DNA of 64,000 nt from RHLJ01 sp965212165 (GTDB lineage: Bacteria; Bacteroidota; Rhodothermia; Balneolales; Balneolaceae): assembly GCA_965212165.1 (NCBI GenBank), contig OZ243096.1, positions 3,224,001 through 3,288,000 on the forward strand. The letters are read 5' to 3'. Shown one piece after another: positions 17,370-26,469 of the stretch (positions within the stretch are counted from its first letter, which is position 1; each line of letters opens with the position of its first letter). The notes under the pieces were generated by a model. The model had not been told where the DNA came from. It did no database searches and saw only the letters and a program-made list of their open reading frames with translations. The position numbers and the translations under genes are program-made.

Positions 17370-18215
17370 TTATTTCTTGTGAAGAATAAGTTTTAATAAT
17401 TGAGATAGTTTTTCTTTCATCTCTGTTCTTGGAACAATAAAATCTAGAAATCCATGCTCTAGCAAATATTCGGCGGTTTGGAAGCCTTCTGGTAAGTCTC
17501 TACCAATTGTTTGTCGTACAACTCGTGGTCCAGCAAAAGCTATTAGTGCACCAGGTTCTGCCACATTGAAATCGCCTAACATCGCATAACTTGCGGTAAC
17601 TCCACCAGTAGTTGGATTTGTTAGGTATGAAATATAGGGAATGCCTTCTTGATCAAGCTGAGCAAGTTTAGCAGAAGTTTTTGCCATCTGCATCAAACTA
17701 AGCACACTCTCCATCATTCGAGCACCACCGGTTTGTGAAATGATAATCAGTGGAATTTTTTTAGTACGAGCATGATCAATGGCAATTCCCAATCTCTCCC
17801 CTACTACAGACCCCATACTTCCACCAATAAAACTAAAGTCCATGCAGCCAATAACAAGATCTAATCCGTTCATTTTACCAACGCCTACTCTTGCTGCGTC
17901 AGTTAATCCTGTTTTTTTCTTAGAGTCTTCAAGACGATCGGTGTATTTCTTGCGGTCAGTAAATTCGAGTGGATCGGTAGAAATAATATCTCCACCAATC
18001 TCTTTGTACTTTCCACCATCAAAAATGATATCGAAATACTCTTTACTACCGATTTGAAAATGATATCCACTTAATGGATCAACAAATAGATTTTCTTCTA
18101 ATTCACGCCGATGAATAGTCTCTCCGGTTGTAGGGACTTTAACCCATACTCCTTCCGGCATTTCCTTCTTTTCATTAGTCTGAATATTTTCGTCTTTTCT
18201 TTTAAACCAGGACAT
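17370..18215 (-). CDS. accD: acetyl-CoA carboxylase carboxyltransferase beta subunit, zinc finger lost
   Basis: Half of the carboxyltransferase that moves carboxyl from biotin to acetyl-CoA, making malonyl-CoA for fatty acids. The 281-residue chain opens with the standard MSWFKRK and carries the crotonase-fold core with the SQTGGARMMESVLSLMQMAK and PTTGGVTASYAMLGD segments and the C-terminal FAGPRVVRQT. The usual N-terminal four-cysteine zinc ribbon is degenerate: where CPxC would stand there is VPTT (27-30), and the second pair is DPLS (46-49). All four cysteines are gone while the surrounding residues (RRELEENL, GYHFQIGSKEYF) are kept. The AccA partner is not in the window. Confidence 0.95.
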   Translation of the reverse strand: MSWFKRKDENIQTNEKKEMPEGVWVKVPTTGETIHRRELEENLFVDPLSGYHFQIGSKEYFDIIFDGGKYKEIGGDIISTDPLEFTDRKKYTDRLEDSKKKTGLTDAARVGVGKMNGLDLVIGCMDFSFIGGSMGSVVGERLGIAIDHARTKKIPLIIISQTGGARMMESVLSLMQMAKTSAKLAQLDQEGIPYISYLTNPTTGGVTASYAMLGDFNVAEPGALIAFAGPRVVRQTIGRDLPEGFQTAEYLLEHGFLDFIVPRTEMKEKLSQLLKLILHKK

Positions 18216-18276
18216 AAACTTTGTTTATAAAATTTTAGCTAAAATATAGATTATTACACTTAATAATTAATCATTC

Positions 18277-18936
18277 TCAGTTAGAATTATTAACTTGGCT
18301 ACTGCTTATATAATTAGGGTTCAACTCTTCGGGCTTTATTTTTAAGCAAAACTCTTTAAAATTCGGAAGTTGATAAAGCTTAAAGAGAGAATTAGCGCTA
18401 ATATTACGCTCATCCAAAACAGTTATGCCTTTCAATAAATCGCTATCTAAGCGATCAGTTCCTGTCCCAATTATACTATCATTTGGTTCTAAAATTTTTA
18501 AGAATTCCTCAATCTCAATAATTTTGGCTTCTGAAGTTGGTATAAGTTTTTTCTTAAATTCAAAAGATTGATGATAAATATGAGTTCTTCGTGCATCAAT
18601 AATTGAGTGGATTATTCCCTCTTTAATTACTGAATTCATTGCAAAAGAAGCTAGCGTATTTACTGAATAAAGAGATACATCAGTTCCAAATAATAAACCC
18701 TTAATAGCACTTGCTGCAATTCTTAATCCAGTATATGAACCAGGTCCATTACTTACCAAAACAGCATCTAAGTCTGAAATCTTAAAATTAAAATCATTCA
18801 TTAAATCCTGAGTAAACAGAAATACATTATCTGAATGAACACCTCTACCCTGAATCCTCCGCTCTGTAATTCGTCCTTCACTATCTAGTAAAGAAACTGA
18901 ACAAACGTTAGTTGATGTTTCGTAGGCAAGTATCAT
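18277..18936 (-). CDS. tsaB: tRNA threonylcarbamoyladenosine biosynthesis protein TsaB
   Basis: A 219-residue ASKHA-fold partner of TsaD in making the t6A modification at position 37 of ANN-decoding tRNAs. Family motifs are MILAYETSTNVCSVSL at the N-terminus, SNGPGSYTGLRIAASAIKGL (about 66-85) and the LASFAMN region. The frame runs back to an earlier ATG at 18981, but the family start is the ATG at 18936. That ATG also forms a 4-base ATGA overlap with the stop of the upstream nuclease-like gene, so translational coupling is likely. tsaD, tsaC and tsaE are not in this window. Confidence 0.92.
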   Translation of the reverse strand: MILAYETSTNVCSVSLLDSEGRITERRIQGRGVHSDNVFLFTQDLMNDFNFKISDLDAVLVSNGPGSYTGLRIAASAIKGLLFGTDVSLYSVNTLASFAMNSVIKEGIIHSIIDARRTHIYHQSFEFKKKLIPTSEAKIIEIEEFLKILEPNDSIIGTGTDRLDSDLLKGITVLDERNISANSLFKLYQLPNFKEFCLKIKPEELNPNYISSSQVNNSN

Positions 18937-20423
18937 TCTAAAATTTCTATGAAGCTTGGATCTTCCACCACAAATTGCCAATTACCTCGAAATTGCGAGA
19001 ATCGACCATAAAATTTGATTTGAGTATCTGAGCCATTGATTTCATTAAGTATTTCATTTAACCTAAATGAAGGAGCATATACATCGTAGGTTCTACCATC
19101 AACTACAAAGTCATAATTATCTGTTACTGAACCAGATAAATAAAAATATTCGTTAAAAAAGTCGGGATTAGTTCTAGGATCAGCTTGTGTAAATTCAGTA
19201 GCTGTTAAAAAATCTGAAGGAATACTATATGTTACTGGAATAGGATTCCATTCCTCATCAGCATTAGCCGTTAAATTAGTTGCTACTTCTAATCCATCAG
19301 ACTTTCTAAACTTCATAGAAACTGGTAAATGATCAGAATATCCACTACCGGTAAAAGTAGAACTCCACCTTTTTGGCTCTCCAGATGAAGTAAAGGTATT
19401 AAACCCAAAGTCACCTCGTTCGAAAGAGTCATTCACATAACTTAAACCAGAATCATCGGTTAAAGAGTTAGAAATAATCAATTGCATAAGTGTCCCCCAG
19501 TAACCCCGATAGGTATCTGAACCTCTTTCATTTATTGGGTAATCGATCCAAAGGTTTTGAGTATCGCTTGTACCTAGTATATCATCTAATGCCGTTTTCT
19601 CAAATTCATATCTTTCTTTCTGATTGTAATCGGAGTTGAAATCACCCGCTAAAACAAAGTCAACAATGGGATCGCCTATTATTAACTCGTCTAATCTAGC
19701 CCTTAACACTTCCGCATTTTGAATTCGAACCTGCTCCATTTCCCATGAACTTGCTCCTGATTTCCAATGATTCGCAAATACAACTAATTCATTTCCATCA
19801 ACATCAATCCATGTTTCTAGGATGGGTCTTGCTCTTAGCAATGGATGTATTTTAGTTTTCTCTCTTAAGATTGGGAATCTTGAAAATACTGCTGTTTTTT
19901 GAACCGAACTTGGGAGGCCGTTTTCGTCTTTAGCACTTTCTCCAACTTCAATTTGATAGTTCCACATACCTGCATCTATCATACCTTTTAGTAACAACCA
20001 TTCTGAAGGTAAATCTGCAATAATTTCATCGAAGTCATCACCAAGCATTTTTTCTAAAGTTGTGAAGGAAAAGCGTCCTAAAAAATCTCCTGCATCAGCA
20101 TAAGTAACCTCGCCATTAGTAGTAAAATCACTTTCTAATTCTACTAAAACCAATATATCAGGTCCTTTACCTTGATTGTATTCCTTTAACACTTGAATAG
20201 CATTTTGAATTTTGGTTAATACATCTTCTTTAGTGTATTGATCATTTCCATCTCGATCTGTAGACTTATAATCGTCAAATACTGCATAGTCATCCGCATC
20301 AAAAAGATTTTCTATGTTATATGTTACTAAAGTGTATTCTAGGTTCTTATTTTGATCTTTTTCCTGAGCTGTACAGCTTGAAATAGAAATTAGGAATATG
20401 AGAATTAGGAATAGATATTTCAT
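18933..20423 (-). CDS. endonuclease/exonuclease/phosphatase-fold lipoprotein
   Basis: A 496-residue exported protein; the signal peptide ends ISISSCTAQ, with Cys17 as the lipidation residue. The body has the EEP (DNase I-like) fold: YNIENLFDADD near the start, VLVELES (metal-binding Glu), VFANHWKSG (catalytic His), LAGDFNSDYNQ (Asp/Asn pair) and SDHLPVSMKF (final His). The ~110 C-terminal residues after about 385 form an extra strand-rich domain (EEWNPIPVTY ... GRFSQFRGNWQFVVEDP) that resembles an OB-fold. It may hydrolyse extracellular DNA or a phosphoester. Its stop overlaps the tsaB start by 4 bases, although the two functions look unrelated. Confidence 0.85.
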   Translation of the reverse strand: MKYLFLILIFLISISSCTAQEKDQNKNLEYTLVTYNIENLFDADDYAVFDDYKSTDRDGNDQYTKEDVLTKIQNAIQVLKEYNQGKGPDILVLVELESDFTTNGEVTYADAGDFLGRFSFTTLEKMLGDDFDEIIADLPSEWLLLKGMIDAGMWNYQIEVGESAKDENGLPSSVQKTAVFSRFPILREKTKIHPLLRARPILETWIDVDGNELVVFANHWKSGASSWEMEQVRIQNAEVLRARLDELIIGDPIVDFVLAGDFNSDYNQKERYEFEKTALDDILGTSDTQNLWIDYPINERGSDTYRGYWGTLMQLIISNSLTDDSGLSYVNDSFERGDFGFNTFTSSGEPKRWSSTFTGSGYSDHLPVSMKFRKSDGLEVATNLTANADEEWNPIPVTYSIPSDFLTATEFTQADPRTNPDFFNEYFYLSGSVTDNYDFVVDGRTYDVYAPSFRLNEILNEINGSDTQIKFYGRFSQFRGNWQFVVEDPSFIEILE

Positions 20424-20504
20424 AAAAATGATTGTTCTTTCATCCTCGTTTCAAGGATTATACTTTGATAGTATTCGCTTTCGCCAAGGAAGACAGCATT
20501 AAAA

Positions 20505-21785
20505 TTATCTGATCTCATTTAGAACCAAGTTCCCTTTATTGAAAATACCTAACGCTCGACCAGTTAGTTTCTTATCGATATATGGAGAGTTTTTAGATTT
20601 CGAGCGAACGTTCTTTTTAGTGAATAACCATTCTTCATCAGTATTAAAAAAAGTTAGATTTGCTTTAGCTCCAACCTCAAGATTCAATTCTTCCAGGCTC
20701 AAAATATTCCTTGGATTATAACTCAATTTATCTACTAATTGCTGTAGGTTAAGCTTGTTAGTTTTGAATAATCTCATATTTGAAATACTCCATGCCGTCT
20801 CTAATCCAATTATTCCATTAGGTGCGAAAATAAACTCTACTTCTTTTTCTTCAATAGCGTGGGGAGCGTGATCGGTACAGATAACATCAATAGTTCCATC
20901 TACTAATCCTTCAATCATTGCATCTACATCTTCCTGAGTTCTGAGTGGTGGATGCATTTTGAAATTTGTATCAAACTTTTGGCGGTCTATTTCTTCGTCT
21001 GTTAAATCGAAGTGATGCGGACAAACTTCTGTCGTAACTTTTACACCTTTAGCCTTTCCTTTACGAACTAAATCAACCCCTTCTTTTGTACTTATATGAG
21101 CTACATGGATATGTCCACCAGTATATTCAGCAAGTAAAATATCTCTTGCAATCATTACTTCTTCAGCAATTCCTGGTGTTCCATCTAAGCCTAATCTAGT
21201 TGCAACTGCTCCTTCATTCATATGTCCAGGACGAGAAAGTGCTAAATCTTCTTCATGATTAATAATAGGCATTCCAAGCATGGATGAATATTCTAAAGCT
21301 ACACGCATCACTTGTGAATCAAATACAGGATCGCCATCATCGCTAAATGCTACAGCTCCACCATCTTTCATATCACCCATCTCAGCAATTGATTTTCCTT
21401 TGCGTTCTTTGGTTACGCAACCAATTGGGTGCACATCTACAGCCGTATTTTCTGCTTTTTTGATAATGTATTCTACAACATCACGTGTATGAATAGCAGG
21501 GTTCGTATTCGGCATACAAGCAACTGCGGTAAACCCACCAAATATGGCCGCATCAGTCCCTGTTTTAATTGTTTCTTTGTGCTCAAAACCTGGTTCCCGA
21601 AGATGAATGTGCATATCCATCCAACCAGGACTTACATATGCACCAGCAAAATCATGAGACTCTTCGCCTTTCTGTTCTTTTAATCCATCTTCAATTTCAG
21701 TGATTACACCATCATTTATTCGAAGATCAACAGTTTCATCACCTTTATGATTTTTACTTACAGGACGAAGATTTTTGAGGAGCAT
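20505..21785 (-). CDS. pyrC: dihydroorotase
   Basis: A 426-residue class I dihydroorotase of the amidohydrolase superfamily, closing carbamoyl-aspartate to dihydroorotate in pyrimidine synthesis. The metal-binding motifs are present: DMHIHLREPGFEHKETI (HxH plus Arg), INHEED, HVAHIST and CTDHAPH. The lysine that is carbamylated in active enzymes is replaced at the family position by the SDDGDPV region, where assignment by eye is uncertain. The gene is solitary, divergent from a small lipoprotein gene, with no other pyr gene in the window. Confidence 0.92.
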   Translation of the reverse strand: MLLKNLRPVSKNHKGDETVDLRINDGVITEIEDGLKEQKGEESHDFAGAYVSPGWMDMHIHLREPGFEHKETIKTGTDAAIFGGFTAVACMPNTNPAIHTRDVVEYIIKKAENTAVDVHPIGCVTKERKGKSIAEMGDMKDGGAVAFSDDGDPVFDSQVMRVALEYSSMLGMPIINHEEDLALSRPGHMNEGAVATRLGLDGTPGIAEEVMIARDILLAEYTGGHIHVAHISTKEGVDLVRKGKAKGVKVTTEVCPHHFDLTDEEIDRQKFDTNFKMHPPLRTQEDVDAMIEGLVDGTIDVICTDHAPHAIEEKEVEFIFAPNGIIGLETAWSISNMRLFKTNKLNLQQLVDKLSYNPRNILSLEELNLEVGAKANLTFFNTDEEWLFTKKNVRSKSKNSPYIDKKLTGRALGIFNKGNLVLNEIR

Positions 21786-21950
21786 ATTAATTTATATATG
21801 AATTTTGATTCAATGGAAATATAGGGGTTTTGTGGGACTCCAAAGAGAAAAAATGCACTATAATATCTTTAATTTTCAATTTAATTCATCCAATCTACAT
21901 ATAGACAATCTAAAGTTATTCATAGTATTTTAACAAATTGGTAGTAAAAA

Positions 21951-22427
21951 ATGACTAAGTATGTATACGTGTATATCGTGCTTCTTTTTCTATGTTCATG
22001 CAAGACAACACAACCAATATATAATGAAATAACTGATAATCGTCCCAAAATTGAACAACTGAGTACCCATACTACATTCATAATACGAAGCCATAATGAC
22101 TCATTATACCAAGCTAGAAACATCATATTTCAACATAATCATCTAGTTTGGAATGAATATGAATCGCTTTACATAGAAAAGGAATTAGACTACCAGAATT
22201 TAAAATATTTGCAGTTTACCTCTAGAAAAAGTGGAAGGCGAATAGGCTTCATCTTTGGTTTTTTAACTGGATTTAGTATTGGAATGGCTAATTCAGGTGG
22301 AGGTAGTGGAAACTATAGTATTGATTTAGGACCAGAATTAGGTGTGATTTCAGGTTTAATTAATGGGGCAACATGGTCTTTAATTGGTCATATAATTGGA
22401 TATAAAACTGTTTATTCAAATGACTGA
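21951..22427 (+). CDS. small lipoprotein with a glycine-rich membrane segment, unknown function
   Basis: A 158-residue protein not assigned to a family. The N-terminus has a hydrophobic stretch ending LFLCSCKTTQ, a lipobox-like site with Cys17. The middle (about 30-95) is polar and resembles a short beta-rich domain. The C-terminal 60 residues are glycine-rich and hydrophobic (GRRIGFIFGFLTGFSIGMANSGGG, then ISGLINGATWSLIGHIIGY), like the glycine-zipper segments of small envelope proteins. The start ATG at 21951 is directly preceded by an AT-rich divergent gap with pyrC. Confidence 0.7.
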   Translation: MTKYVYVYIVLLFLCSCKTTQPIYNEITDNRPKIEQLSTHTTFIIRSHNDSLYQARNIIFQHNHLVWNEYESLYIEKELDYQNLKYLQFTSRKSGRRIGFIFGFLTGFSIGMANSGGGSGNYSIDLGPELGVISGLINGATWSLIGHIIGYKTVYSND

Positions 22428-22437
22428 ATTAATAATC

Positions 22438-22785
22438 TTATAACCCGTGTTTTTTACTTGAAACTACATTTTCAACAGTCCATTCCACTTTAGCGTTATA
22501 AGGAGACATTCGAACTTCACAATCTTTAATATCGCAAAGTGGACATGAGAAATCATGACAATAATCGGTATGAATATTCAGTTCAATTCTATTACCAAAT
22601 TTACCCAGAATAAGGTCCTCTAATTTGTCTGTTTCATCATGCCCCTGTTTGATATTATAATACCAGGGAAGTGTTAAATGGCAGTCAATATGAAGTACAC
22701 TACCATATTTTACAATCCGCAGATTATGTAAATCAACCCAATTTGTATGTCTTTTTTCTTGGAGATAACTGACCATTTCATTCAA
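22438..22785 (-). CDS. C-terminal cytoplasmic domain of a split cation diffusion facilitator
   Basis: A 115-residue fragment that matches the cytoplasmic dimerisation domain of CDF metal efflux proteins (NWVDLHNLRIVKYGSVLHIDCHLTLPWYYN) plus a cysteine-rich tail (CHDFSCPLCDIKDC). It has no start of its own beyond a TTG at 22785, which overlaps the stop of the membrane domain ORF (TTGA). One base more in the A-run (22789-22792, minus strand) would join the two into a single standard protein, reading DESDQKLLNEM. It is therefore best read as the 3' part of a frameshifted CDF gene. Confidence 0.7.
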   Translation of the reverse strand: MNEMVSYLQEKRHTNWVDLHNLRIVKYGSVLHIDCHLTLPWYYNIKQGHDETDKLEDLILGKFGNRIELNIHTDYCHDFSCPLCDIKDCEVRMSPYNAKVEWTVENVVSSKKHGL

Positions 22786-23420
22786 TAATTTTGATCAGAC
22801 TCATCCATAATTCCTGCTATTGCGTGCCTCAAAATCTTGAAGCCCATTCTTATTATAAATAGTGCAAATATTATGGCGACAGCACCATCTAGCCAAATAG
22901 CTCCAGTAATCGAGATTAGAAAAAGTCCCAGTATAATACCAAGAGTTGTATAAGTATCCGTTTGAAGGTGACGACCACTTGCCATCAGCGCCAATGAGTT
23001 ATTCTTTTTCCCAGTTTTATATGCCCAAGTTCCAAATGCATAATTAATCAAGGCAGAAAAACTAATAATCCCAATTCCCCAATTCAGTTGTTCGAGCTGT
23101 GGTGGATCCAAAAAACTCATTCCTGCCTCGTAAATAATGAAGAGACCAGCAATGGTAATAAGTGTACCCTCTATTCCTGCAGAAATAAACTCAATTTTAC
23201 CATGTCCATAGGGGTGACTTCGATCTCTTGGTCGGGCAGCAATAAATAAACTTACTAATCCAATTGCACCACTAACTACATTCACAATACTTTCGAGAGC
23301 ATCAGTAAGAATAGCCACCGATTGTGTTAGGTACCATGCCACTACTTTAATCAGAAATAAAACCACAGCTATGGTTACAATAAATTTCTGGACTCTTATA
23401 TTTTCATTCTGTGATTCCAT
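22782..23420 (-). CDS. membrane domain of a split cation diffusion facilitator (CDF) transporter
   Basis: A 212-residue, roughly six-helix membrane domain of the CDF family, which exports Zn, Fe or related divalent ions by proton exchange. Metal-site residues are kept: LTDALES (Asp40) in TM2 and RHLQTDTYTT (His151, Asp155) in TM5. The loop SHPYGHGKIEFISAG is characteristic. The frame ends in a TGA after MDESDQNY, exactly where the cytoplasmic domain should begin, and that domain continues in another frame. Either the chromosome or the assembly has lost one base, or reinitiation at the overlapping TTG makes a two-chain transporter. Confidence 0.8.
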   Translation of the reverse strand: MESQNENIRVQKFIVTIAVVLFLIKVVAWYLTQSVAILTDALESIVNVVSGAIGLVSLFIAARPRDRSHPYGHGKIEFISAGIEGTLITIAGLFIIYEAGMSFLDPPQLEQLNWGIGIISFSALINYAFGTWAYKTGKKNNSLALMASGRHLQTDTYTTLGIILGLFLISITGAIWLDGAVAIIFALFIIRMGFKILRHAIAGIMDESDQNY

Positions 23421-23647
23421 CAGTTTAAAGTACAGGAATTAAGATATATTCTCACATTTCTTTATTTAAGTATTTCTATTTATGAAATAATTGAAAGGGC
23501 TACTCTTATTTTAAAAATGCTACATTAAACTATGGCAACTTTGCTAACTTCTGAGTTTATTGGAGAACCTAACCAAGCTGAAGCAATCATTTTAAATATA
23601 TTGGAGTAATCCAGCCTCTACATTCATTTTTTAAACATCGCCGTTAT

Positions 23648-23971
23648 ATGAAAAAATACATGTTATTATTTCGGGGTCAGGAAGGAGTTGATGCATCGGA
23701 AGACGCATTACATGAACGAATTCAAATGCATATAAACTGGATTGAAAAACTGGGGGATCAACATATCGATTCTCAACGACTTGAAGAACATGGTGCCCAT
23801 ATTCTTAATTATAACACAGTTGAAACAGATGGTGCATTTATTGAGGCAAAAGAGATCATATTAGGCTACACCATTGTTGCTGCTAAAAACTTAGATGAGG
23901 CAATATTTTTAGCAAAAACGTGTCCTCTTTTAAACTACTTCGAAATAATGGTTAGACCTGTAGTTTCTTAA
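23648..23971 (+). CDS. YCII-related domain protein
   Basis: A 107-residue ferredoxin-like protein of the YciI/DGPF group. MKKYMLLFRGQEG opens the first strand, a central helix HERIQMHINWIEKLG follows, and the closing FEIMVRPVV strand is typical of the family. The conserved His-Asp pair of YciI proteins is not obvious here, so enzymatic activity is doubtful. It stands alone and ends one base before the stop of the convergent thioesterase-fusion gene. Confidence 0.82.
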   Translation: MKKYMLLFRGQEGVDASEDALHERIQMHINWIEKLGDQHIDSQRLEEHGAHILNYNTVETDGAFIEAKEIILGYTIVAAKNLDEAIFLAKTCPLLNYFEIMVRPVVS

Positions 23972-25186
23972 TCATTCTCTAGATTTAACAACTACATAAT
24001 TACCTTTAAAAGCTGCGTATTTTTTCCCTTTATCTTCAATTACAGCTTCTAAAGTGATTCGAGCTTTTCCAAATCTTTCATATTCATCTAAGAATTTATC
24101 AATCTCTTTTTTTGTCGGAATTACAAGTTGAGCCGAAAAATCTTGTGTAATTGGCCTCTGAAAGCTTGTCTGAGATTTACTACCAACAATTGTAGGTAGA
24201 GGTTTAAAATGGTCTACAACCAAGCGAATATACGACCACCCAACTGTTAAGAATAAACTATCTACACTACCACCAAATGCTGATCGGTTATGATTTACAT
24301 TTAACTCTATTGGGGCCTTTAAACTCACATCATTTGTGGTTAATCTTTCAACCTCTATCCCCATTTGTCGAGTTATTGGGATTTCGGTATGCAAATAATT
24401 CTGTGCTTCTTCTTTTGTAAAACTCAATGTATTGGTCGTAAAATCTGGTTCATTAGGGTTTTTAAAATCGTCTTTTTCCATACTAGCATTTAGAACATAA
24501 GAAGAAAAATTCAGGATTATGTTAATATGTTGACTCGTTACAAGAATCTCTTGTGGAACTTCAATACCATCCACATTCATATATCTTTTAATAAAATAAC
24601 TGACTACTCCATTTCTTCCTCTTCGAAAGTAATAACTCTGTTTTATAAATGGCTTATAATCTCCTTGTGATATATAATAGATCTCTTCTTTATCGGGAAA
24701 GCCTTCTAATCTAACAAGCCATACTTCTTTATCTCCAATAAGAACAGAACCTTCAAACTTTAATTCTAGTCCCTTTTCTTTATAATCCATGAGATTATTT
24801 TCATATAGAAACGCATTTCGCGCGACTACTTTCTCTATCTCATCAAAGCGTTCATAATATGAAATAAAATTCCCTGGGTCTTCAATCCAACCTCTTGGGC
24901 CATATCTAGATATCGTATGTAACTCACCTTCAGTTCTAAAATCAAAGCGAGCCATATCTGGTTTTAAGTTCTTAAACATAAAATTGATTTGCTCTTCCCC
25001 ATCTGGATAATTCCAACTCCCTTCACTATAAAAAGATGAAATATTTTCCCATTTTTCTACACCACCTAAAGCCTCAGAAATTCTTTCGTAAATCATTTCT
25101 AGCTCGTTCCCAAAATCATTCTCCTGAGATGAACCCAAAACTGGTAGCAAAATCAACACAAAAATGGATACAGCTTTTTGTATCAT
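23972..25186 (-). CDS. exported fusion of a LolA-like domain and a YiiD_C hotdog thioesterase domain
   Basis: A 404-residue protein with a Sec signal peptide (1-20, ending VLGSSQ). Residues about 25-240 form a strand-rich domain resembling LolA/outer-membrane lipoprotein-sorting-like folds (SFYSEGSWNYPDG, VWLVRLEGFPDKEEIYYI, DGIEVPQEILVTSQ). Residues about 258-404 match the YiiD C-terminal putative thioesterase (hotdog) domain: IPITRQMGIEV, APIELNVNHNRSAFGGS with the family's N-x-N...FGGS core, and GWSYIRL, ending FKGNYVVVKS. In other bacteria this thioesterase domain is cytoplasmic, so an exported version fused to a lipid-binding-like domain is unusual. The domain calls come from reading motifs; the N-terminal one is the weaker. 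Confidence 0.75.
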   Translation of the reverse strand: MIQKAVSIFVLILLPVLGSSQENDFGNELEMIYERISEALGGVEKWENISSFYSEGSWNYPDGEEQINFMFKNLKPDMARFDFRTEGELHTISRYGPRGWIEDPGNFISYYERFDEIEKVVARNAFLYENNLMDYKEKGLELKFEGSVLIGDKEVWLVRLEGFPDKEEIYYISQGDYKPFIKQSYYFRRGRNGVVSYFIKRYMNVDGIEVPQEILVTSQHINIILNFSSYVLNASMEKDDFKNPNEPDFTTNTLSFTKEEAQNYLHTEIPITRQMGIEVERLTTNDVSLKAPIELNVNHNRSAFGGSVDSLFLTVGWSYIRLVVDHFKPLPTIVGSKSQTSFQRPITQDFSAQLVIPTKKEIDKFLDEYERFGKARITLEAVIEDKGKKYAAFKGNYVVVKSRE

Positions 25187-25258
25187 TAGAATTAAGAATC
25201 AATATTAAACAGAAATAAACTAGCTTTAAATAACGCCGAAAGCGCTTAAAAATCAATA

Positions 25259-26449
25259 ATGGCAGATCAAATCCCTTTTCTTTTTGACATCCCTACTGTT
25301 ACCCAACTTACAGGCAAGATAAAGTCCATTCTAGAGCAGAATTTCAACGATATTTTAGTTGAAGGTGAAGCAAGTAATGTAAAACAAAGTGCAAATGGGC
25401 ATATTTATTTTACTTTAAAGGATTCGGGAGCTCAACTTCCTTGTGTTATTTGGAGAAGTACGGTTCAGCGATCTGAAATAAACCTAACTGATGGTCAGCA
25501 AATAGTTGTGGGTGGTGATATTCAAGTTTATGCGCCCCATGGTCGCTACCAAATGATCGTAAGTCTAGTACAACTGGCAGGTATCGGAAAACTGCAGCAA
25601 GCCTTTGAAGAGCTGAAAGCTAAATTAAAAGAAGAAGGTTTATTTGATGATATCCACAAAAAACCGGTCCCGAAGTATCCTAAAACTATTGGTATAGTTA
25701 CCTCAAAAACTACTGCAGCATTTCAAGATATAAGATCAACTTTAGAAAAACGCTGGCCGATTGCTGAGATTAAACTTTTTCATGCTAGTGTTCAGGGCAT
25801 AAACGCAGCACCAGAAATTGTACAAGGAATTAAATATTTCTCAGCTAATAAGATTGTTGATTTAGTAATTATTAGTAGAGGCGGTGGTTCACTTGAAGAC
25901 CTTTGGCCTTTTAATGAAGAAGCAGTTGCGAGAGCCGTTTTTGAATGCGAAATTCCGATAATTAGTGCGGTTGGTCATGAAGTTGATTTCTCTATTTCAG
26001 ATTTTGTAGCCGATCTACGAGCGGCAACGCCAACTCAAGCAGCTGTATTGGCTACACCGGATATTAATGAAGTAAAAATGTTTGTTGAAGATTTATTCAG
26101 ACGGCTAGAATTAAATACAAAAGGAGCACTTCAATATTATAAAGATAGAGTTTCTAGTTTGGCAAAATCATATGCATTATTGGCTGTACAGCAAAAAATG
26201 ATTCATGCTAGATCTGATATAAAAAATTTGAAAGATCAATTAGGTCATAATTCGGAGTTATATCATAAAAACCAGCGAAAAATACTAACCAATCTTCTCC
26301 ATCGTCTTGATAAACAAAATCCAAATGAACCACTTGAAAAAGGCTTTGTTAGAGTTTGGCAGGATGGGAAATGGATTAGAGAATCAGCAAGTTTTGAGAA
26401 AAAAAGTGGTTTTGAAATAGAATGGAAAAATGAAACGATCAATCTTTAA
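25259..26449 (+). CDS. xseA: exodeoxyribonuclease VII large subunit
   Basis: A 396-residue catalytic subunit of the single-strand-specific exonuclease VII. An N-terminal OB-fold (VTQLTGKIKSILEQNF, VEGEASNVKQSANGHIYFTLKD) binds DNA. The catalytic part has the family signatures IGIVTSKTTAAFQDI, ISRGGGSLEDLWPFNEE and SAVGHEVDFSISDFVADLRAATPTQAA. The coiled-coil region that pairs with XseB follows (residues 270-350). It is preceded by the divergent fusion gene. The small subunit xseB, often adjacent, is not found next to it here. Confidence 0.96.
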   Translation: MADQIPFLFDIPTVTQLTGKIKSILEQNFNDILVEGEASNVKQSANGHIYFTLKDSGAQLPCVIWRSTVQRSEINLTDGQQIVVGGDIQVYAPHGRYQMIVSLVQLAGIGKLQQAFEELKAKLKEEGLFDDIHKKPVPKYPKTIGIVTSKTTAAFQDIRSTLEKRWPIAEIKLFHASVQGINAAPEIVQGIKYFSANKIVDLVIISRGGGSLEDLWPFNEEAVARAVFECEIPIISAVGHEVDFSISDFVADLRAATPTQAAVLATPDINEVKMFVEDLFRRLELNTKGALQYYKDRVSSLAKSYALLAVQQKMIHARSDIKNLKDQLGHNSELYHKNQRKILTNLLHRLDKQNPNEPLEKGFVRVWQDGKWIRESASFEKKSGFEIEWKNETINL

Positions 26450-26469
26450 TAATTTAATCAAGTAGTATA

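Noticed and set aside
22782..22800. Programmed -1 frameshift in the CDF gene
   Set aside because: No standard X-XXY-YYZ slippery heptamer is present at the junction; a lost A is the simpler explanation.
23532..23609. 25-codon ORF (MATLLTSEFIGEP...) in the gap before the YCII gene
   Set aside because: Too short to support without conservation; no clear ribosome site and no recognised family.
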